From: Bradyrhizobium sp. CSS354
Lineage (GTDB): Bacteria > Pseudomonadota > Alphaproteobacteria > Rhizobiales > Xanthobacteraceae
DNA: 64,000 nt
Direction: 5' to 3'
Assembly: GCF_029051725.1 (NCBI RefSeq)
Contig: NZ_JAACFU010000023.1
Coordinates: 35,795 to 99,794 of the forward strand
Part shown: one piece after another, positions 1 to 9,756 of the stretch
How positions within the stretch are numbered: position 1 is the first letter of the stretch
Layout: each line of letters opens with the position of its first letter
Notes under the pieces: generated by a model
What the model was told of the DNA's origin: nothing
The model's database searches: none
What the model saw: only the letters and a program-made list of their open reading frames with translations
Position numbers and translations under genes: made by a program

Positions 1-783
1 GCTGTCCGGCAGGCTGCGCTTGGCGATCCCCTCGCCCGGTCCGAGCCCGAACCAGCCGCCGTTGTAGAAAGCCTCCATGGCTGTATCCACCTGGAAGGTG
101 TCGCCCGAGGCCGGATTCATGAAGCGCTTGATACGGCCGGCGACGTGGGGAACAAAAAGGTAGGCGCTGAACAGCCCGGCGGCGCCGAGGCCGGCGAGCC
201 CGAACACCCAGATCATCCGCATGCCCGCGATGAAGAACAGCGAGCCCCACACCATCAGGATCAGCATGGTCTGGCCGAAGTCGGGCTCCATCACCAGCAG
301 CGAGACCAGCATCAAGAGCAGCGCGAGCGCCATCGAGGTCGCCGGCATCTCCGGCCGCCTGGTCGATTCCGCGAAGAGCCAGGCGGCAATGACGACGAAC
401 GACGGCTTTGCGATTTCGGAGGCCTGAATGTTGACGCCGATCAGCGTGATCCAGCGCCGCGAGCCCTTCACCTCGGGGCCGATCGCGAGCGTCAGCACGA
501 TCAGAACGATGCTGGCCGCGAAGATGATCAGCGCCGATCGACGAATCGCCCGCGGCGACAGGAAGGACACCCCGAGCAGCACCAGGCCGGACGGCGCCAG
601 GAACATCACGTGGCGGCTGAAGAAATGGAAGGGATCGAGCCCGATGCGGGTCGCAACCGGCGGGCTCGCCGCCAGCGACAGGATCACGCCGGTTAGCATC
701 AGCGCCAGAATGGCCCCCATCAGCGGCTTGTCGACGGTCCACCACCACTCGGAAAAGGGGGTGCGTTCTTCACGGGAGAGCAT
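1..783 (-). CDS. ftsW: FtsW, lipid II polymerase of the division septum (N-terminal part)
   Basis: SEDS-family septal peptidoglycan glycosyltransferase of the inner membrane, partner of FtsI. The frame starts with ATG at 783 and stays open to the window edge, giving 261 N-terminal residues. About seven hydrophobic segments are visible, together with the family signature PDFGQT near residue 165 and the start of the large periplasmic loop (GLGPGEG). The loop's catalytic Asp region and the C-terminal half lie outside the window. It is the last gene seen of the dcw cluster, 227 bp after murD. Identity rests on family signature plus gene order and is close to certain. Confidence 0.95.
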   Translation of the reverse strand, partial: MLSREERTPFSEWWWTVDKPLMGAILALMLTGVILSLAASPPVATRIGLDPFHFFSRHVMFLAPSGLVLLGVSFLSPRAIRRSALIIFAASIVLIVLTLAIGPEVKGSRRWITLIGVNIQASEIAKPSFVVIAAWLFAESTRRPEMPATSMALALLLMLVSLLVMEPDFGQTMLILMVWGSLFFIAGMRMIWVFGLAGLGAAGLFSAYLFVPHVAGRIKRFMNPASGDTFQVDTAMEAFYNGGWFGLGPGEGIAKRSLPDS

Positions 784-885
784 GGCGGCCGCTTTCGGAC
801 AGAGGTCGGTCCATTGGTCGCCGAGGTTGGTTACCGCAGGGTTAAGGAATCGCGGATGATCTCAGCCGTCGCCGCAAAACACACT

Positions 886-987
886 GTCATGCCCCGGCTC
901 GACCGGGGTATCCAGTACGCCGCAGCCCCTCGGCTCAAGCGCCGCCTCTGGAATACTGGGTCGCCCGGTCAAGCCGGGCGACGACAG
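886..987. repeat. Palindromic intergenic repeat, family A (CCGGGG / CCAGTA type)
   Basis: Two outward arms, gtcatgccccggctcgaccg and a matching 3' arm ending gggcgacgacag, enclose an inner inverted pair (tatccagta / tggaatactgg). A closely similar copy lies at 21124-21238. It sits in the murD-ftsW gap, so it would be transcribed with the dcw operon and could fold into a large hairpin. Confidence 0.75.
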
Positions 988-1010
988 CGGAGCAAGAACC
1001 AGCAGCGTCC

Positions 1011-2411
1011 CTACACCACCGGCTTCACGCCAGGCAGCGCCTGCACCAGCTCGCGGAACCGGGTGCCGCGGATCTCGAAATTGCGATACTGGTCGAAGGA
1101 GGCGCAGGCGGGTGACAGCAGGACGACCGCGTCAGTGATCCCCGACGCTTCCGCATCGCGTGCGGCTTGCTCGACGGCGACGTCGAGGGTCTGGCTGATC
1201 TCGTGCGGCACTTGCGTGCCCAGCGTCCCCGAAAACTCCTGCGCGGCCTCGCCGATCAGATAGGCCTTGCGGATGCGCGGGAAGTAGCCGGTGAGGCCCG
1301 TAATGCCGCCGGCTTTCGGCTTCCCGCCGGCGATCCAGAAGATGTCGGAGAAGGACGACAGCGCATGCGCGGTGGCGTCCGCATTGGTGCCCTTGGAGTC
1401 GTTGACGAACAGCACGTTGCCGCGGCGGCCGACCTGCTCCATCCGATGTGCAAGGCCGGGAAAGCTGCGCAGGCCGTTCTGCAAGACATCGAGGCCAATG
1501 CCCATCGCGAGCGCGGCGGCGGCCGCGCACGCCGCGTTCTGCGCATTGTGCAGGCCGCGCAGAGAACCGATGCCACCGAGCTTGGCGATTTCACTGCGCG
1601 CGCCACCCGCGGTGCGCACGATGGTGCCATGCTCGACATGGATGCCGGAGGCCAGCGGATTCCTGACCGAGATGCGCACCACATTCTTGCCGGCGCGATC
1701 GAGCCGGTCGGCGATATCGCGGCAAAAACCGTCGTCGACGCCGACGATCGCGGTGCCGCCGGCCTGCACACCGGCAACGAGGCGCTCCTTCACCGCGGCG
1801 TAGTGCGCGATGGTGCCATGGCGATCGATGTGGTCCTCGCTGACATTGAGCAGAATACCGACGGAGGGATCGAGCGAGGGCGTGAGGTCGATCTGGTAGG
1901 ACGACATCTCGATGACGTGGACGCGACCCATGCCCGGCGGCTCCAGTGACAGGATCGCGGTGCCGATATTGCCGCCCATCTGGGTGTCGTAACCGGCGAC
2001 TTTGGTGAGATGCGCGATCAAAGCCGTCGTGGTCGATTTGCCATTGGTGCCGGTGATTGCGACGAACGGCGCATCCGGTGCGTGCCGGCGCCGTTCGCGG
2101 CAGAACAGCTCGATGTCGCCGATCACCTCGATAGCGGCCTCGCGCGCCTTCAGCACGCTCCAATGCGGCACCGGATGGGTCAGCGGTACACCGGGCGCGA
2201 GCACCAGCGCGGCGAAATTCGCCCATGAGACGTTGCGTAGATCTGCCGTGATGAAGCCCGCTTGCGCGGCCTTGGCGACGTTGTCGGCATTGTCATCGGC
2301 GGCGATCACCTCGGCGCCGCCCGCCGTCAAGGCGTGACAGGACGCGAGCCCCGAGCCGCCAAGGCCGAACACCGCGACCGTCTTGCCGGCAAAGGACGTG
2401 ACGGGGATCAT
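1011..2411 (-). CDS. murD: UDP-N-acetylmuramoyl-L-alanine--D-glutamate ligase
   Basis: Cytoplasmic Mur ligase adding D-Glu to UDP-MurNAc-L-Ala with ATP. The N-terminal Rossmann region (FGLGGSG, about residue 16) binds the UDP substrate. The ATP loop GTNGKSTTT is near residue 121, and the C-terminal half carries the expected NDSKGTN motif of MurD. The 466-residue length is normal. ATG at 2411 is preferred over the TTG one codon upstream. It begins 8 bp after the mraY stop, in the usual dcw order mraY-murD-ftsW. Confidence 0.97.
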   Translation of the reverse strand: MIPVTSFAGKTVAVFGLGGSGLASCHALTAGGAEVIAADDNADNVAKAAQAGFITADLRNVSWANFAALVLAPGVPLTHPVPHWSVLKAREAAIEVIGDIELFCRERRRHAPDAPFVAITGTNGKSTTTALIAHLTKVAGYDTQMGGNIGTAILSLEPPGMGRVHVIEMSSYQIDLTPSLDPSVGILLNVSEDHIDRHGTIAHYAAVKERLVAGVQAGGTAIVGVDDGFCRDIADRLDRAGKNVVRISVRNPLASGIHVEHGTIVRTAGGARSEIAKLGGIGSLRGLHNAQNAACAAAAALAMGIGLDVLQNGLRSFPGLAHRMEQVGRRGNVLFVNDSKGTNADATAHALSSFSDIFWIAGGKPKAGGITGLTGYFPRIRKAYLIGEAAQEFSGTLGTQVPHEISQTLDVAVEQAARDAEASGITDAVVLLSPACASFDQYRNFEIRGTRFRELVQALPGVKPVV

Positions 2412-2418
2412 CAAGGGC

Positions 2419-3522
2419 TCACCGCAGCTTCAGCGTGGACAGGCCGGCGAGCGCCAGCATCACCGAAATGATCCAGAATCGGATGACGATCTGCGGCTCG
2501 GTCCAGCCGAGCTGCTCGAAATGATGATGGATCGGCGCCATCCGGAAGATGCGTTTTCCCGTCATCTTGAACGACACCACCTGCACGATGACGGAGACCG
2601 CCTCCAGCACGAACAGGCCGCCGATCACCGCGAGCACGATCTCGTGCTTCACCGCCACCGCGATCGCACCCAGCATGCCGCCGAGCGCGAGCGAGCCGGT
2701 ATCGCCCATGAAGATCGAGGCCGGCGGCGCGTTGAACCAGAGGAAGCCGAGGCCCGCGCCCAGCAAGGCGCCGCAGAGCACCGCGAGCTCGCCGGTGCCG
2801 GCGACATATTTGATCTGGAGGTAATCGGCGAACACCGCGTTGCCGGCGAGATAGGCGATCATCGCAAAGCTCGCGGTCGCGATCATCACGGGCACGATGG
2901 CAAGGCCGTCGAGACCGTCGGTGAGGTTCACCGCATTGCCGGCGCCGACGATGACGAAGGCGCCGAAGATGACGAAGAACCAGCCAAAATGCAGCACGGT
3001 GTCCTTCAAGAAAGGAATCGTCAGCGCGGTCGACGCCGGATCGCGGTTCAGCCGCACCAGCGCGTAGCAGGCAACCAGCGCGATCGCCGCCTCGATCAGC
3101 AGGCGAAGCTTGCTGCCGAACCCGGTCGTGGTCTGCTTGGTCACCTTGAGATAATCGTCATAGAAGCCGACGAAGCCGAAGCCGAGCGTCACCGCCAGCA
3201 CGATCCAGACGTAAGGATTGAGCGGATTGGCCCACAGCACCGTGCCGACCGTGAGGCCGGACAGGATCATCAGCCCACCCATGGTGGGCGTGCCTTTCTT
3301 GGCGAGATGCGATTGCGGACCATCGGCCCGGATCGGCTGCCCCTTGCCTTGCCGGATGCGCAGATGGTCGATGATCCAGGGGCCGAACAGGAACACGAAC
3401 AGCGCGCCGGTGACGACGGCGCCGCCGGTGCGGAAGGTGATGTAGCGGAAGACGTTCAGGAAGGTGCGAACGGCACCGAAGCCCGGAAATGTGTTGGAGA
3501 GCTCGATCAACCAGTAAAACAT
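2419..3522 (-). CDS. mraY: Phospho-N-acetylmuramoyl-pentapeptide transferase
   Basis: Polytopic inner-membrane enzyme that joins UDP-MurNAc-pentapeptide to undecaprenyl phosphate to make lipid I. Family signatures are all present: GTPTMGG near residue 70, the catalytic-loop FYDDYLK near 115, NLTDGLDGL near 190, FMGDTGSLALGG near 270, and the C-terminal PIHHHFE. Length is 367 residues with about ten hydrophobic segments. The 164 bp between murF and mraY shows no other gene. Confidence 0.98.
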   Translation of the reverse strand: MFYWLIELSNTFPGFGAVRTFLNVFRYITFRTGGAVVTGALFVFLFGPWIIDHLRIRQGKGQPIRADGPQSHLAKKGTPTMGGLMILSGLTVGTVLWANPLNPYVWIVLAVTLGFGFVGFYDDYLKVTKQTTTGFGSKLRLLIEAAIALVACYALVRLNRDPASTALTIPFLKDTVLHFGWFFVIFGAFVIVGAGNAVNLTDGLDGLAIVPVMIATASFAMIAYLAGNAVFADYLQIKYVAGTGELAVLCGALLGAGLGFLWFNAPPASIFMGDTGSLALGGMLGAIAVAVKHEIVLAVIGGLFVLEAVSVIVQVVSFKMTGKRIFRMAPIHHHFEQLGWTEPQIVIRFWIISVMLALAGLSTLKLR

Positions 3523-3686
3523 TCAGACGGTCCTATGGCGCCTTTGCACGCGCCTTGATCTTGGCCTTGTCAACCTGCCTCACGCGCATTCGCTGGTCTT
3601 CATCATGGGGTCGGGCGACCTCTAAAGAAAACGAACGGCTTCGCGCCGGAAACGGTGGGATTCGGGAACAGCGCCTTCCAAGCAGT

Positions 3687-5066
3687 TTACGCCCTTGCCT
3701 GCAAGGCGGCCACTAGGCCCGGCACAAACTTGTTGACCCAGAACATCTTCTTGCTGCCCTTGACAACCACGACATCGCCTGCCCTCAGCAGATTTGCGAC
3801 CTCGCCCGGCTTCAGCGTGACGGGGTCGTCGTGCCAGCCGAGCCCCTTGCCGGCTGGAAGCACCTCGAACAGGTGACGCATCAGCGGCCCGACACAATAG
3901 ACGCCATCGATGCCGTCGAGATGCCTGGCAAGGTCGGTGTGATAGCCGGGCGCGCCATCGCCCAGCTCCAGCATGTCGCCGAGCACCGCGATGCGGCGGC
4001 CGCCGGTCGTGTTGCGCGCCTGCAGGCTTTGCAGCGCGGCAGCCACGCTGGCGGGATTGCCGTTGAAGCTGTCGTCGACCACGGTGACGCCGCCGACCGC
4101 CTGCTCGACGCCACGGCCGGTCATGATGCCGACGCGGTCGAGCTTGATCGCAAGCGTGGCCGCATCGAAGTTGGCCGCACGGATCGATGCGAGCGCGGCG
4201 AGCGCGTTCTGGACGCGGTGCGGCGCGCCCGGCGTCAGGCTGAACGCGATCTCCTTCTTGCCGAGCGCGGCCACGACTTGCCAGCTGTCGCCATGCGGCG
4301 CGTGCGCGACCTCGTGCACCTCGGCTTTCTCGCCGAAGCGTATGACCTTGCCCTTCCAGTCCGGCGCCTTGATCCCGGCGGGCAGCACCAGCACGCCTTC
4401 CGGGGGCAGGCCGAGCGCAATCGACACCTTCTCGCGGCGGATGGCTTCAAGCGAGCCGAGCTTCTCCAGGTGCACCGGCTGGACGTTGACGACGAGCGCG
4501 ACTGTCGGCCGCGTCAGTTCGCTGAGCCGCGCGATCTCGCCAGCCTGGTTCATGCCCATCTCGACGACCCAGAGACTGGCATCGGGCCGCGCATTGCACA
4601 GCGTCAGCGGCACGCCCCAGAAATTGTTGAAGCTCGACGGGCTGGCATAGGCATTGGGGTAGGCTGCAAGGAATTCCTTGGTGCTGGTCTTGCCAGCACT
4701 GCCGGTGAGTCCGATCACCGGTCCGTTGAAGCGCGCACGTGCCGCGCGCGCAAGGCTCCAGAGACCGTCGATCAGCGTGTCCTTGACGACGATCTGGGGA
4801 ATGCGGATGCCCGCGATCTCGTGCGGCACGATCATCGCGACCGCGCCGGAAGCTTCGGCCTTGTCCGCGAACTCCCAGCCGTCGCGCGCGCTGGCGAAGG
4901 CCGAAATGAAGCCGCCGCTCGGCGTGCCGCTCAGCGCCACGAACAGGCTGCCCGGTTTCACCAGCCGGCTGTCCTGGGTGACGAAGTCGATCGGCGTATC
5001 CGGGAACGATCCGGCAGCGCCCAGCGCGCGCGCCACTTCGGCCACCGTCCATATGGGCGCGCTCAT
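3687..5066 (-). CDS. murF: UDP-N-acetylmuramoyl-tripeptide--D-alanyl-D-alanine ligase
   Basis: Last cytoplasmic Mur ligase, adding D-Ala-D-Ala to complete the pentapeptide precursor. The ATP loop GLTGSAGKTSTKE lies near residue 115, followed by the central ligase domain (NNFWGVPLTL, EMGMNQAGEI) and a C-terminal domain with DDSFNGNP. Length 459 is typical. Its ATG overlaps the murE stop by 4 bp (ATGA), indicating translational coupling. Confidence 0.97.
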   Translation of the reverse strand: MSAPIWTVAEVARALGAAGSFPDTPIDFVTQDSRLVKPGSLFVALSGTPSGGFISAFASARDGWEFADKAEASGAVAMIVPHEIAGIRIPQIVVKDTLIDGLWSLARAARARFNGPVIGLTGSAGKTSTKEFLAAYPNAYASPSSFNNFWGVPLTLCNARPDASLWVVEMGMNQAGEIARLSELTRPTVALVVNVQPVHLEKLGSLEAIRREKVSIALGLPPEGVLVLPAGIKAPDWKGKVIRFGEKAEVHEVAHAPHGDSWQVVAALGKKEIAFSLTPGAPHRVQNALAALASIRAANFDAATLAIKLDRVGIMTGRGVEQAVGGVTVVDDSFNGNPASVAAALQSLQARNTTGGRRIAVLGDMLELGDGAPGYHTDLARHLDGIDGVYCVGPLMRHLFEVLPAGKGLGWHDDPVTLKPGEVANLLRAGDVVVVKGSKKMFWVNKFVPGLVAALQARA

Positions 5067-6535
5067 GCAATCCTCGACGCTAGTGCGGCGGCGACCGCCT
5101 CGTGATCACTGAAGGGCAAAACCTCTCCGCCGACGATCTGCCCGGTCTCGTGGCCCTTGCCGGCGATGAGCAGCGCATCGCCATCTTCCAATTCCGCGAT
5201 CGCAGTACGGATCGCCGCAGCGCGGTCGCCGATTTCGCGGGCGCCCTTCGCAGTGGCTAGGATTTCGGCGCGGATAGATTCCGGTTTCTCGCTGCGAGGA
5301 TTGTCGTCGGTGACGATGATTCCGTCGGCGTTGCCGGCCGCGATCTCGCCCATAATCGGACGCTTGCCGGCATCGCGGTCGCCACCGGCGCCGAACACGA
5401 CGACCAGCCTGCGCCTGGCGTAGGGACGCAACGCCTGCAGCGCCTTGGCCAGCGCGTCGGGCTTGTGCGCGTAATCGACGAAGATCGGCGCGCCATTGCG
5501 CTCGCCGACGCGCTCCAACCGGCCCTTGGCGCCTTCGAGACGTTCGAGGCTCGCGAACACGTCTGCGGCGTCGCTGCCTGTGCCGATCGCAAGACCGGCC
5601 GACACCAGCGCATTCTCGATCTGGAATTCGCCGACCAGCGGCAGCCGGATCGCATATTGCTTGCCGCGATGTTCGAGCGCGAGCACTTGCGAAAAGCCTT
5701 CGACCTCCGCACCCGCGAGACGAATGCCCTCGCCTGCCCCGTCGCCGTTGCGACCGACCGCCATCACGCGCAAGCCGCGCGAATTCGCAGCACTGATTCC
5801 CTCCGCCGAGCAATCATGATCGGCGGAGATCACGGCCGCGCCTCCCGGCGGCACCAGTTCGCGGAACAGCCTGAGCTTGGCCGCGAGATAATGCGCGACG
5901 GTCGGATGGTAGTCCATGTGGTCGCGCGAGAGATTGGTGAAGCCGCCGGCGGACACGCGCACGCCGTCGAGGCGATACTGATCGAGCCCGTGCGAGGAGG
6001 CCTCGAAGGCGAGATGCGTGACGCCCTCGCGCGCGATCTCGTCGAGTTGCCGGTGCAGCGCGATCGGATCGGGCGTCGTCAGCGAGCCGTAGACGGTACG
6101 CTTCGGCGAGACCAGGCCGATGGTTCCGATGCTGGCGGAAGCGTGCCCCAGCCGCTCCCAGATCTGGCGGGTGAATGCGGCGACCGAGGTCTTGCCGCTG
6201 GTGCCGGTCACCGCCGCAATGGTCGCGGGTTGCGCGGGGTAGAATCTTGCCGCGGCGAGCGCCAGCGCGCGGCGCGGATTGGCGACCGTGATGAACGGCA
6301 CCTTGCAGCCATCAGACGCATGGTCGCCGACGACCGCCAACGCGCCTGCGGCAATCGCGGCATCGATGAAACGCGCACCGTCGGTCTTGCTGCCCGCAAG
6401 TGCGAAGAAGAGATCACCCGGCTTGACCGCGCGGCTGTCGAGGGCAACGCCGCTCACGTCGAGCGCCGCGACCGCGGGCTCAATTGCGGCATCATTACCC
6501 TGAACGTCCTGATCGAGGAGGTCGCGCAGCTTCAT
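5063..6535 (-). CDS. murE: UDP-N-acetylmuramoyl-tripeptide synthetase (meso-diaminopimelate adding)
   Basis: Cytoplasmic ligase adding the third amino acid of the peptide stem. ATP loop VTGTSGKTS is near residue 110. The substrate-specificity motif is DNPRSE near residue 415, the form associated with meso-diaminopimelate rather than lysine, as expected for a Gram-negative organism. Length 490 residues is typical. It follows ftsI after 84 bp and is coupled to murF through a 4-bp overlap. Confidence 0.97.
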   Translation of the reverse strand: MKLRDLLDQDVQGNDAAIEPAVAALDVSGVALDSRAVKPGDLFFALAGSKTDGARFIDAAIAAGALAVVGDHASDGCKVPFITVANPRRALALAAARFYPAQPATIAAVTGTSGKTSVAAFTRQIWERLGHASASIGTIGLVSPKRTVYGSLTTPDPIALHRQLDEIAREGVTHLAFEASSHGLDQYRLDGVRVSAGGFTNLSRDHMDYHPTVAHYLAAKLRLFRELVPPGGAAVISADHDCSAEGISAANSRGLRVMAVGRNGDGAGEGIRLAGAEVEGFSQVLALEHRGKQYAIRLPLVGEFQIENALVSAGLAIGTGSDAADVFASLERLEGAKGRLERVGERNGAPIFVDYAHKPDALAKALQALRPYARRRLVVVFGAGGDRDAGKRPIMGEIAAGNADGIIVTDDNPRSEKPESIRAEILATAKGAREIGDRAAAIRTAIAELEDGDALLIAGKGHETGQIVGGEVLPFSDHEAVAAALASRIA

Positions 6536-6619
6536 GGTCTTCCAGTCGACATGCCGGACCGGATCGCCGAATCTCCAGGGAAATCCCGACTCAGCAGCGG
6601 CAACGGCCCACCCGGTTGA

Positions 6620-8374
6620 TTACTGGGTTGTCCTGGATGCTGCAAGAATAAGGCGCTCGGACGGCGGCAGGTCGAACCGCGGTTCGACGCCCAGAAGCGG
6701 GGCGATCCGCTCGATCACCTTGCCGCCGGTCGGCACCGCGTTCCAGCCCGAGGTGATGAAACCCTTTGTTTCGGGAATCGCCTGGGGCTCGTCCAGCATG
6801 ATCAGGATCTGATATTTCGGATCGTCGCAGGGCATGATCGCGGTGAAGGAGTTGAGCACCCGCTTCTTGGCATAGCGGCCGTTGATGACCTTCTCGGACG
6901 TGCCGGTCTTGCCGCCGACGTAGTAACCCTTGACGTCAGCGGTCTTGGCGGTGCCGATTTCGGCATTGAGCCGCATCAGGAACCGCATCTTGTCGCTGGT
7001 CTCGGTCCTGATGACGCGCTTGGCCATCGCCGCCGCCTCGGACTCGCTGCGCTTCATGAAAGTCGGCGGAATCAGATAGCCGCCGTTCACCAGCGCGTTG
7101 ATGCCCATCACCGCCTGCAGCGGCGCCACTGACATGCCCTGGCCGAAAGCGATGGTCACCGTGTTCAGCTCGCCCCAGCGGCGCGGTATCAGCGGAGCCG
7201 CACTCTCCGGCAGTTCGGTGCGCAGTCGCGTCAACTGGCCCATCTTGGCGAGGAATGCCTTGTGCGCCTCGACGCCCTGCCCGAGCGCGATCCGCGCGGC
7301 GCCGATATTGGACGAGAAAGTGAACACTTCCTTGGTGTTGATGAAACGTCCGAGCGGATGGCTGTCGTGAATGGTGAACTTGCCGTAGTGCAGGTTTCCG
7401 CGTGCATCCCACGATGTGTTCAAATTGATCTTGCCGGAATCGAGCGCCATCGCCAGCGTAAACGCCTTGAAGGTCGAGCCCATCTCGTAGACGCCGGTGG
7501 TCAGGCGATTGATGCGGTCGGGGTCGTGCGCTTCCTTCGGATTGTTCGGGTCGAAATCCGGAAGCGAGACCATCGCCACGATCTCGCCGGTCTTGACGTT
7601 GGAGACGATCCCGGAGGCGGCCTTGGTGTGATATTTCTCCTTGGCCTTCAGCAGCTCGTCACGCAGTGCGTGCTCGACGCGTAGATCGACCGAGAGCTCG
7701 ATCGGCTTTTGCAGCCGGTCGGTGGCAAAGCCCGCGCGGTGGAGATCGGCCAGCCCTTGATTGTCGAGCCACTTCTCCATGCCGGCGATGCCCTGGTTGT
7801 CGATGTTGACGAGACCGATGAGGTGGGCGACCTCGTTGCCGGTCGGATAGACGCGCTTGTTCTCGCGCAGGAAGCCGATGCCGGGAATGCCTAGCTTGTG
7901 GATGTCCTGCTGCTGCTTCGCCGTAATCTCGCGCTTGAGCCAGACGAAGCCCTTGCGCGTCTTCAGGCGCTCGCGCACCTCAGCCTCGTCGAGGTCGGGC
8001 ACGGTGGCGGTCAGAAGCTCGATCGCCTCATCCTTGTCGATGATGCGGCGCGGCTCGCCGAACAGACTCGACGCCTTGACGTCGGTCGCGAGGATCGCGC
8101 CGTTGCGATCGACGATGTCGGGTCGCGCGGTCGCGACCACCTCCTGCGAGGCGGCGCGGCGCGCGCCGTGGGCGTCGGCGCCGATCGCGAACATCACGAG
8201 CCGGCCGCCGATCAGAGCGTAGACCGCGCCGAAGGCGAGCATCGCCAGACCGACGCGCGCCCGCGCCTTGGCCGCGCGATCGACATTGCGCCCGTAAAGC
8301 AGGCTGCGGATCAGCCGCTGCCGCCAAGGCTCGGTCCGCTTTTCTGCAGGCTTGGCCGGGGTCACGGCACTCAT
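6620..8374 (-). CDS. ftsI: FtsI / PBP3, septal peptidoglycan D,D-transpeptidase
   Basis: Class B penicillin-binding protein of the divisome that cross-links septal peptidoglycan. One membrane segment lies at about residues 40-65, then a PBP dimerisation domain (from VATARPDIVDRNG), then the transpeptidase domain with the three active-site motifs: S300-T-F-K, SSN at 354-356 and KTGT at 489-492. Length is 584 residues. The ATG overlaps the ftsL stop by 4 bp, so the two are translationally coupled. Confidence 0.98.
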   Translation of the reverse strand: MSAVTPAKPAEKRTEPWRQRLIRSLLYGRNVDRAAKARARVGLAMLAFGAVYALIGGRLVMFAIGADAHGARRAASQEVVATARPDIVDRNGAILATDVKASSLFGEPRRIIDKDEAIELLTATVPDLDEAEVRERLKTRKGFVWLKREITAKQQQDIHKLGIPGIGFLRENKRVYPTGNEVAHLIGLVNIDNQGIAGMEKWLDNQGLADLHRAGFATDRLQKPIELSVDLRVEHALRDELLKAKEKYHTKAASGIVSNVKTGEIVAMVSLPDFDPNNPKEAHDPDRINRLTTGVYEMGSTFKAFTLAMALDSGKINLNTSWDARGNLHYGKFTIHDSHPLGRFINTKEVFTFSSNIGAARIALGQGVEAHKAFLAKMGQLTRLRTELPESAAPLIPRRWGELNTVTIAFGQGMSVAPLQAVMGINALVNGGYLIPPTFMKRSESEAAAMAKRVIRTETSDKMRFLMRLNAEIGTAKTADVKGYYVGGKTGTSEKVINGRYAKKRVLNSFTAIMPCDDPKYQILIMLDEPQAIPETKGFITSGWNAVPTGGKVIERIAPLLGVEPRFDLPPSERLILAASRTTQ

Positions 8375-8763
8375 GGCTTGTCCTCGGGCTGAGGCACGGA
8401 GCCCGTCACATTATCGGGATCGCTGGCGGCTTCGATGGTATTGAGCATGGCGCCGATCGGATCGGGCTCGCCCGGCCTGAACATCCGCGGCGGACGCTCG
8501 GGCAAATTCTTCAGTGAATCATACTGCGTGCCGTTGACCGGCTTGAGCTGCAGATGGCGGTCGGACAGGCCTTGCAAGCGCAGGGGCGCATCGAGCTTGG
8601 CCCATTCGGAGCGCAGCGCCGCGATCGCATCGCGCTGCTCGCGGATCTCCGCATGCAGCCGCAGCACCTTTTCGGTGCGCGCCGTGGAGTCCATCTTGAT
8701 CCGGTAGACATGGGCCGCCGCGAAGATCAGCGCACCGATGACGAGGAGGTGGATGAAGCGCAT
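8371..8763 (-). CDS. ftsL: FtsL, divisome bitopic membrane protein
   Basis: Small division protein (130 residues) with a short cytoplasmic start, one membrane helix at about residues 4-20 and a periplasmic coiled-coil segment (about 30-65, rich in E/R/A heptads such as LRLHAEIREQRDAI). The tail is proline-rich. Sequence similarity within FtsL is low, so position between rsmH and ftsI is the main support. It starts 3 bp after the rsmH stop and ends overlapping ftsI. Confidence 0.93.
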   Translation of the reverse strand: MRFIHLLVIGALIFAAAHVYRIKMDSTARTEKVLRLHAEIREQRDAIAALRSEWAKLDAPLRLQGLSDRHLQLKPVNGTQYDSLKNLPERPPRMFRPGEPDPIGAMLNTIEAASDPDNVTGSVPQPEDKP

Positions 8764-8766
8764 GCG

Positions 8767-9756
8767 CTAGCCACCTCTCATGACGTCGGAGAGTTTTGGC
8801 CAGGACGATTGCTCGCGATCGTCATGCGCAGGCGCCGAGGTGCGCTCGGCGGCGCGGAGTTTTGCCGACCGCGCGCGCGGGTTATGCGCGACTTCGTCCT
8901 CGCCTGCGATCACCGGCCGCCGCGTCAGAAGCTGGAAGCTCGGCACCGCCTGCGACACTTCCGGCAAATGGCGTGAGCCGCCACCTGTCTTGGACCGATC
9001 GGCGAGGAAATTCTTGGCGATGCGGTCTTCCAGCGAATGGAATGAGACGACCACGAGGCGACCGCCGGGCTTGAGCACACGCTCGGCGGCGATGAGCGCA
9101 CTCTGGAGCTCCTCGAGCTCTTCGTTGACGAAGATGCGCAGGGCCTGAAACGTCCGCGTCGCCGGGTGAATATCGCCAGGCTTGGAACGAACCACCCTGC
9201 CGACGAGATCGGCGAGCGCGCGCGTGGTGGTGAACGGCGTCTCCTGACGGTCTGCGACAATGGCGCGGGCGATCCGGCGCGACTGCCGCTCTTCGCCGAG
9301 GAGATAGATGATGTCGGCGAGATCGCCTTCTGACGCGCGCGCGACGATGTCGGCCGCAGTCGGGCCTGCCTGCCCCATCCGCATGTCGAGCGGACCATCG
9401 AGGCGGAACGAGAAGCCGCGGCCGGCCTGGTCGAGCTGCATCGAGGACACGCCGACGTCCATCACGACGCCGTCGACGCCATCGACGCCTTGAGCCGCGC
9501 AGATTTCGGCGAGGTTGGAGAAGCGATCTTCAACGAGCGTCAGCCGCCCCGCGGAGCGTTCGACCAGCTCTGCGCCGCCTGTGATCGCAGTACGGTCGCG
9601 GTCAACGGCAATCACCCGGGTTCCCGGCACGTCGAGAATCGCACGAGTGTAGCCGCCGGCACCAAAGGTCGCGTCGATATAAAGGCCGCCCTCGCGCGGG
9701 GCGAGGTGGTCGATGGCCTCACGGCCAAGAACGGGGATGTGCGCAGCCGAGCTCAT
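8767..9756 (-). CDS. rsmH: 16S rRNA (cytosine1402-N4)-methyltransferase
   Basis: S-adenosylmethionine-dependent methyltransferase (formerly MraW) modifying C1402 of 16S rRNA. The N-terminus HIPVLGREAIDHL, SAM motif YIDATFGAGGYTRAI (about residues 24-38), VMDVGVSSMQLD and SFHSLEDRI are all family signatures. Length is 329 residues. ATG at 9756 is chosen: the frame is open further upstream but the family starts here, and the ATG overlaps the stop of a possible 81-codon ORF (ATGA). First recognised gene of the dcw cluster. Confidence 0.97.
   Translation of the reverse strand: MSSAAHIPVLGREAIDHLAPREGGLYIDATFGAGGYTRAILDVPGTRVIAVDRDRTAITGGAELVERSAGRLTLVEDRFSNLAEICAAQGVDGVDGVVMDVGVSSMQLDQAGRGFSFRLDGPLDMRMGQAGPTAADIVARASEGDLADIIYLLGEERQSRRIARAIVADRQETPFTTTRALADLVGRVVRSKPGDIHPATRTFQALRIFVNEELEELQSALIAAERVLKPGGRLVVVSFHSLEDRIAKNFLADRSKTGGGSRHLPEVSQAVPSFQLLTRRPVIAGEDEVAHNPRARSAKLRAAERTSAPAHDDREQSSWPKLSDVMRGG

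Noticed and set aside
2383..3558. 391-codon open frame on the plus strand
   Set aside because: Antisense to mraY; composition (many His, Arg, Gln, Asp) is typical of a mirror frame of a high-GC gene, and mraY has clear family motifs.
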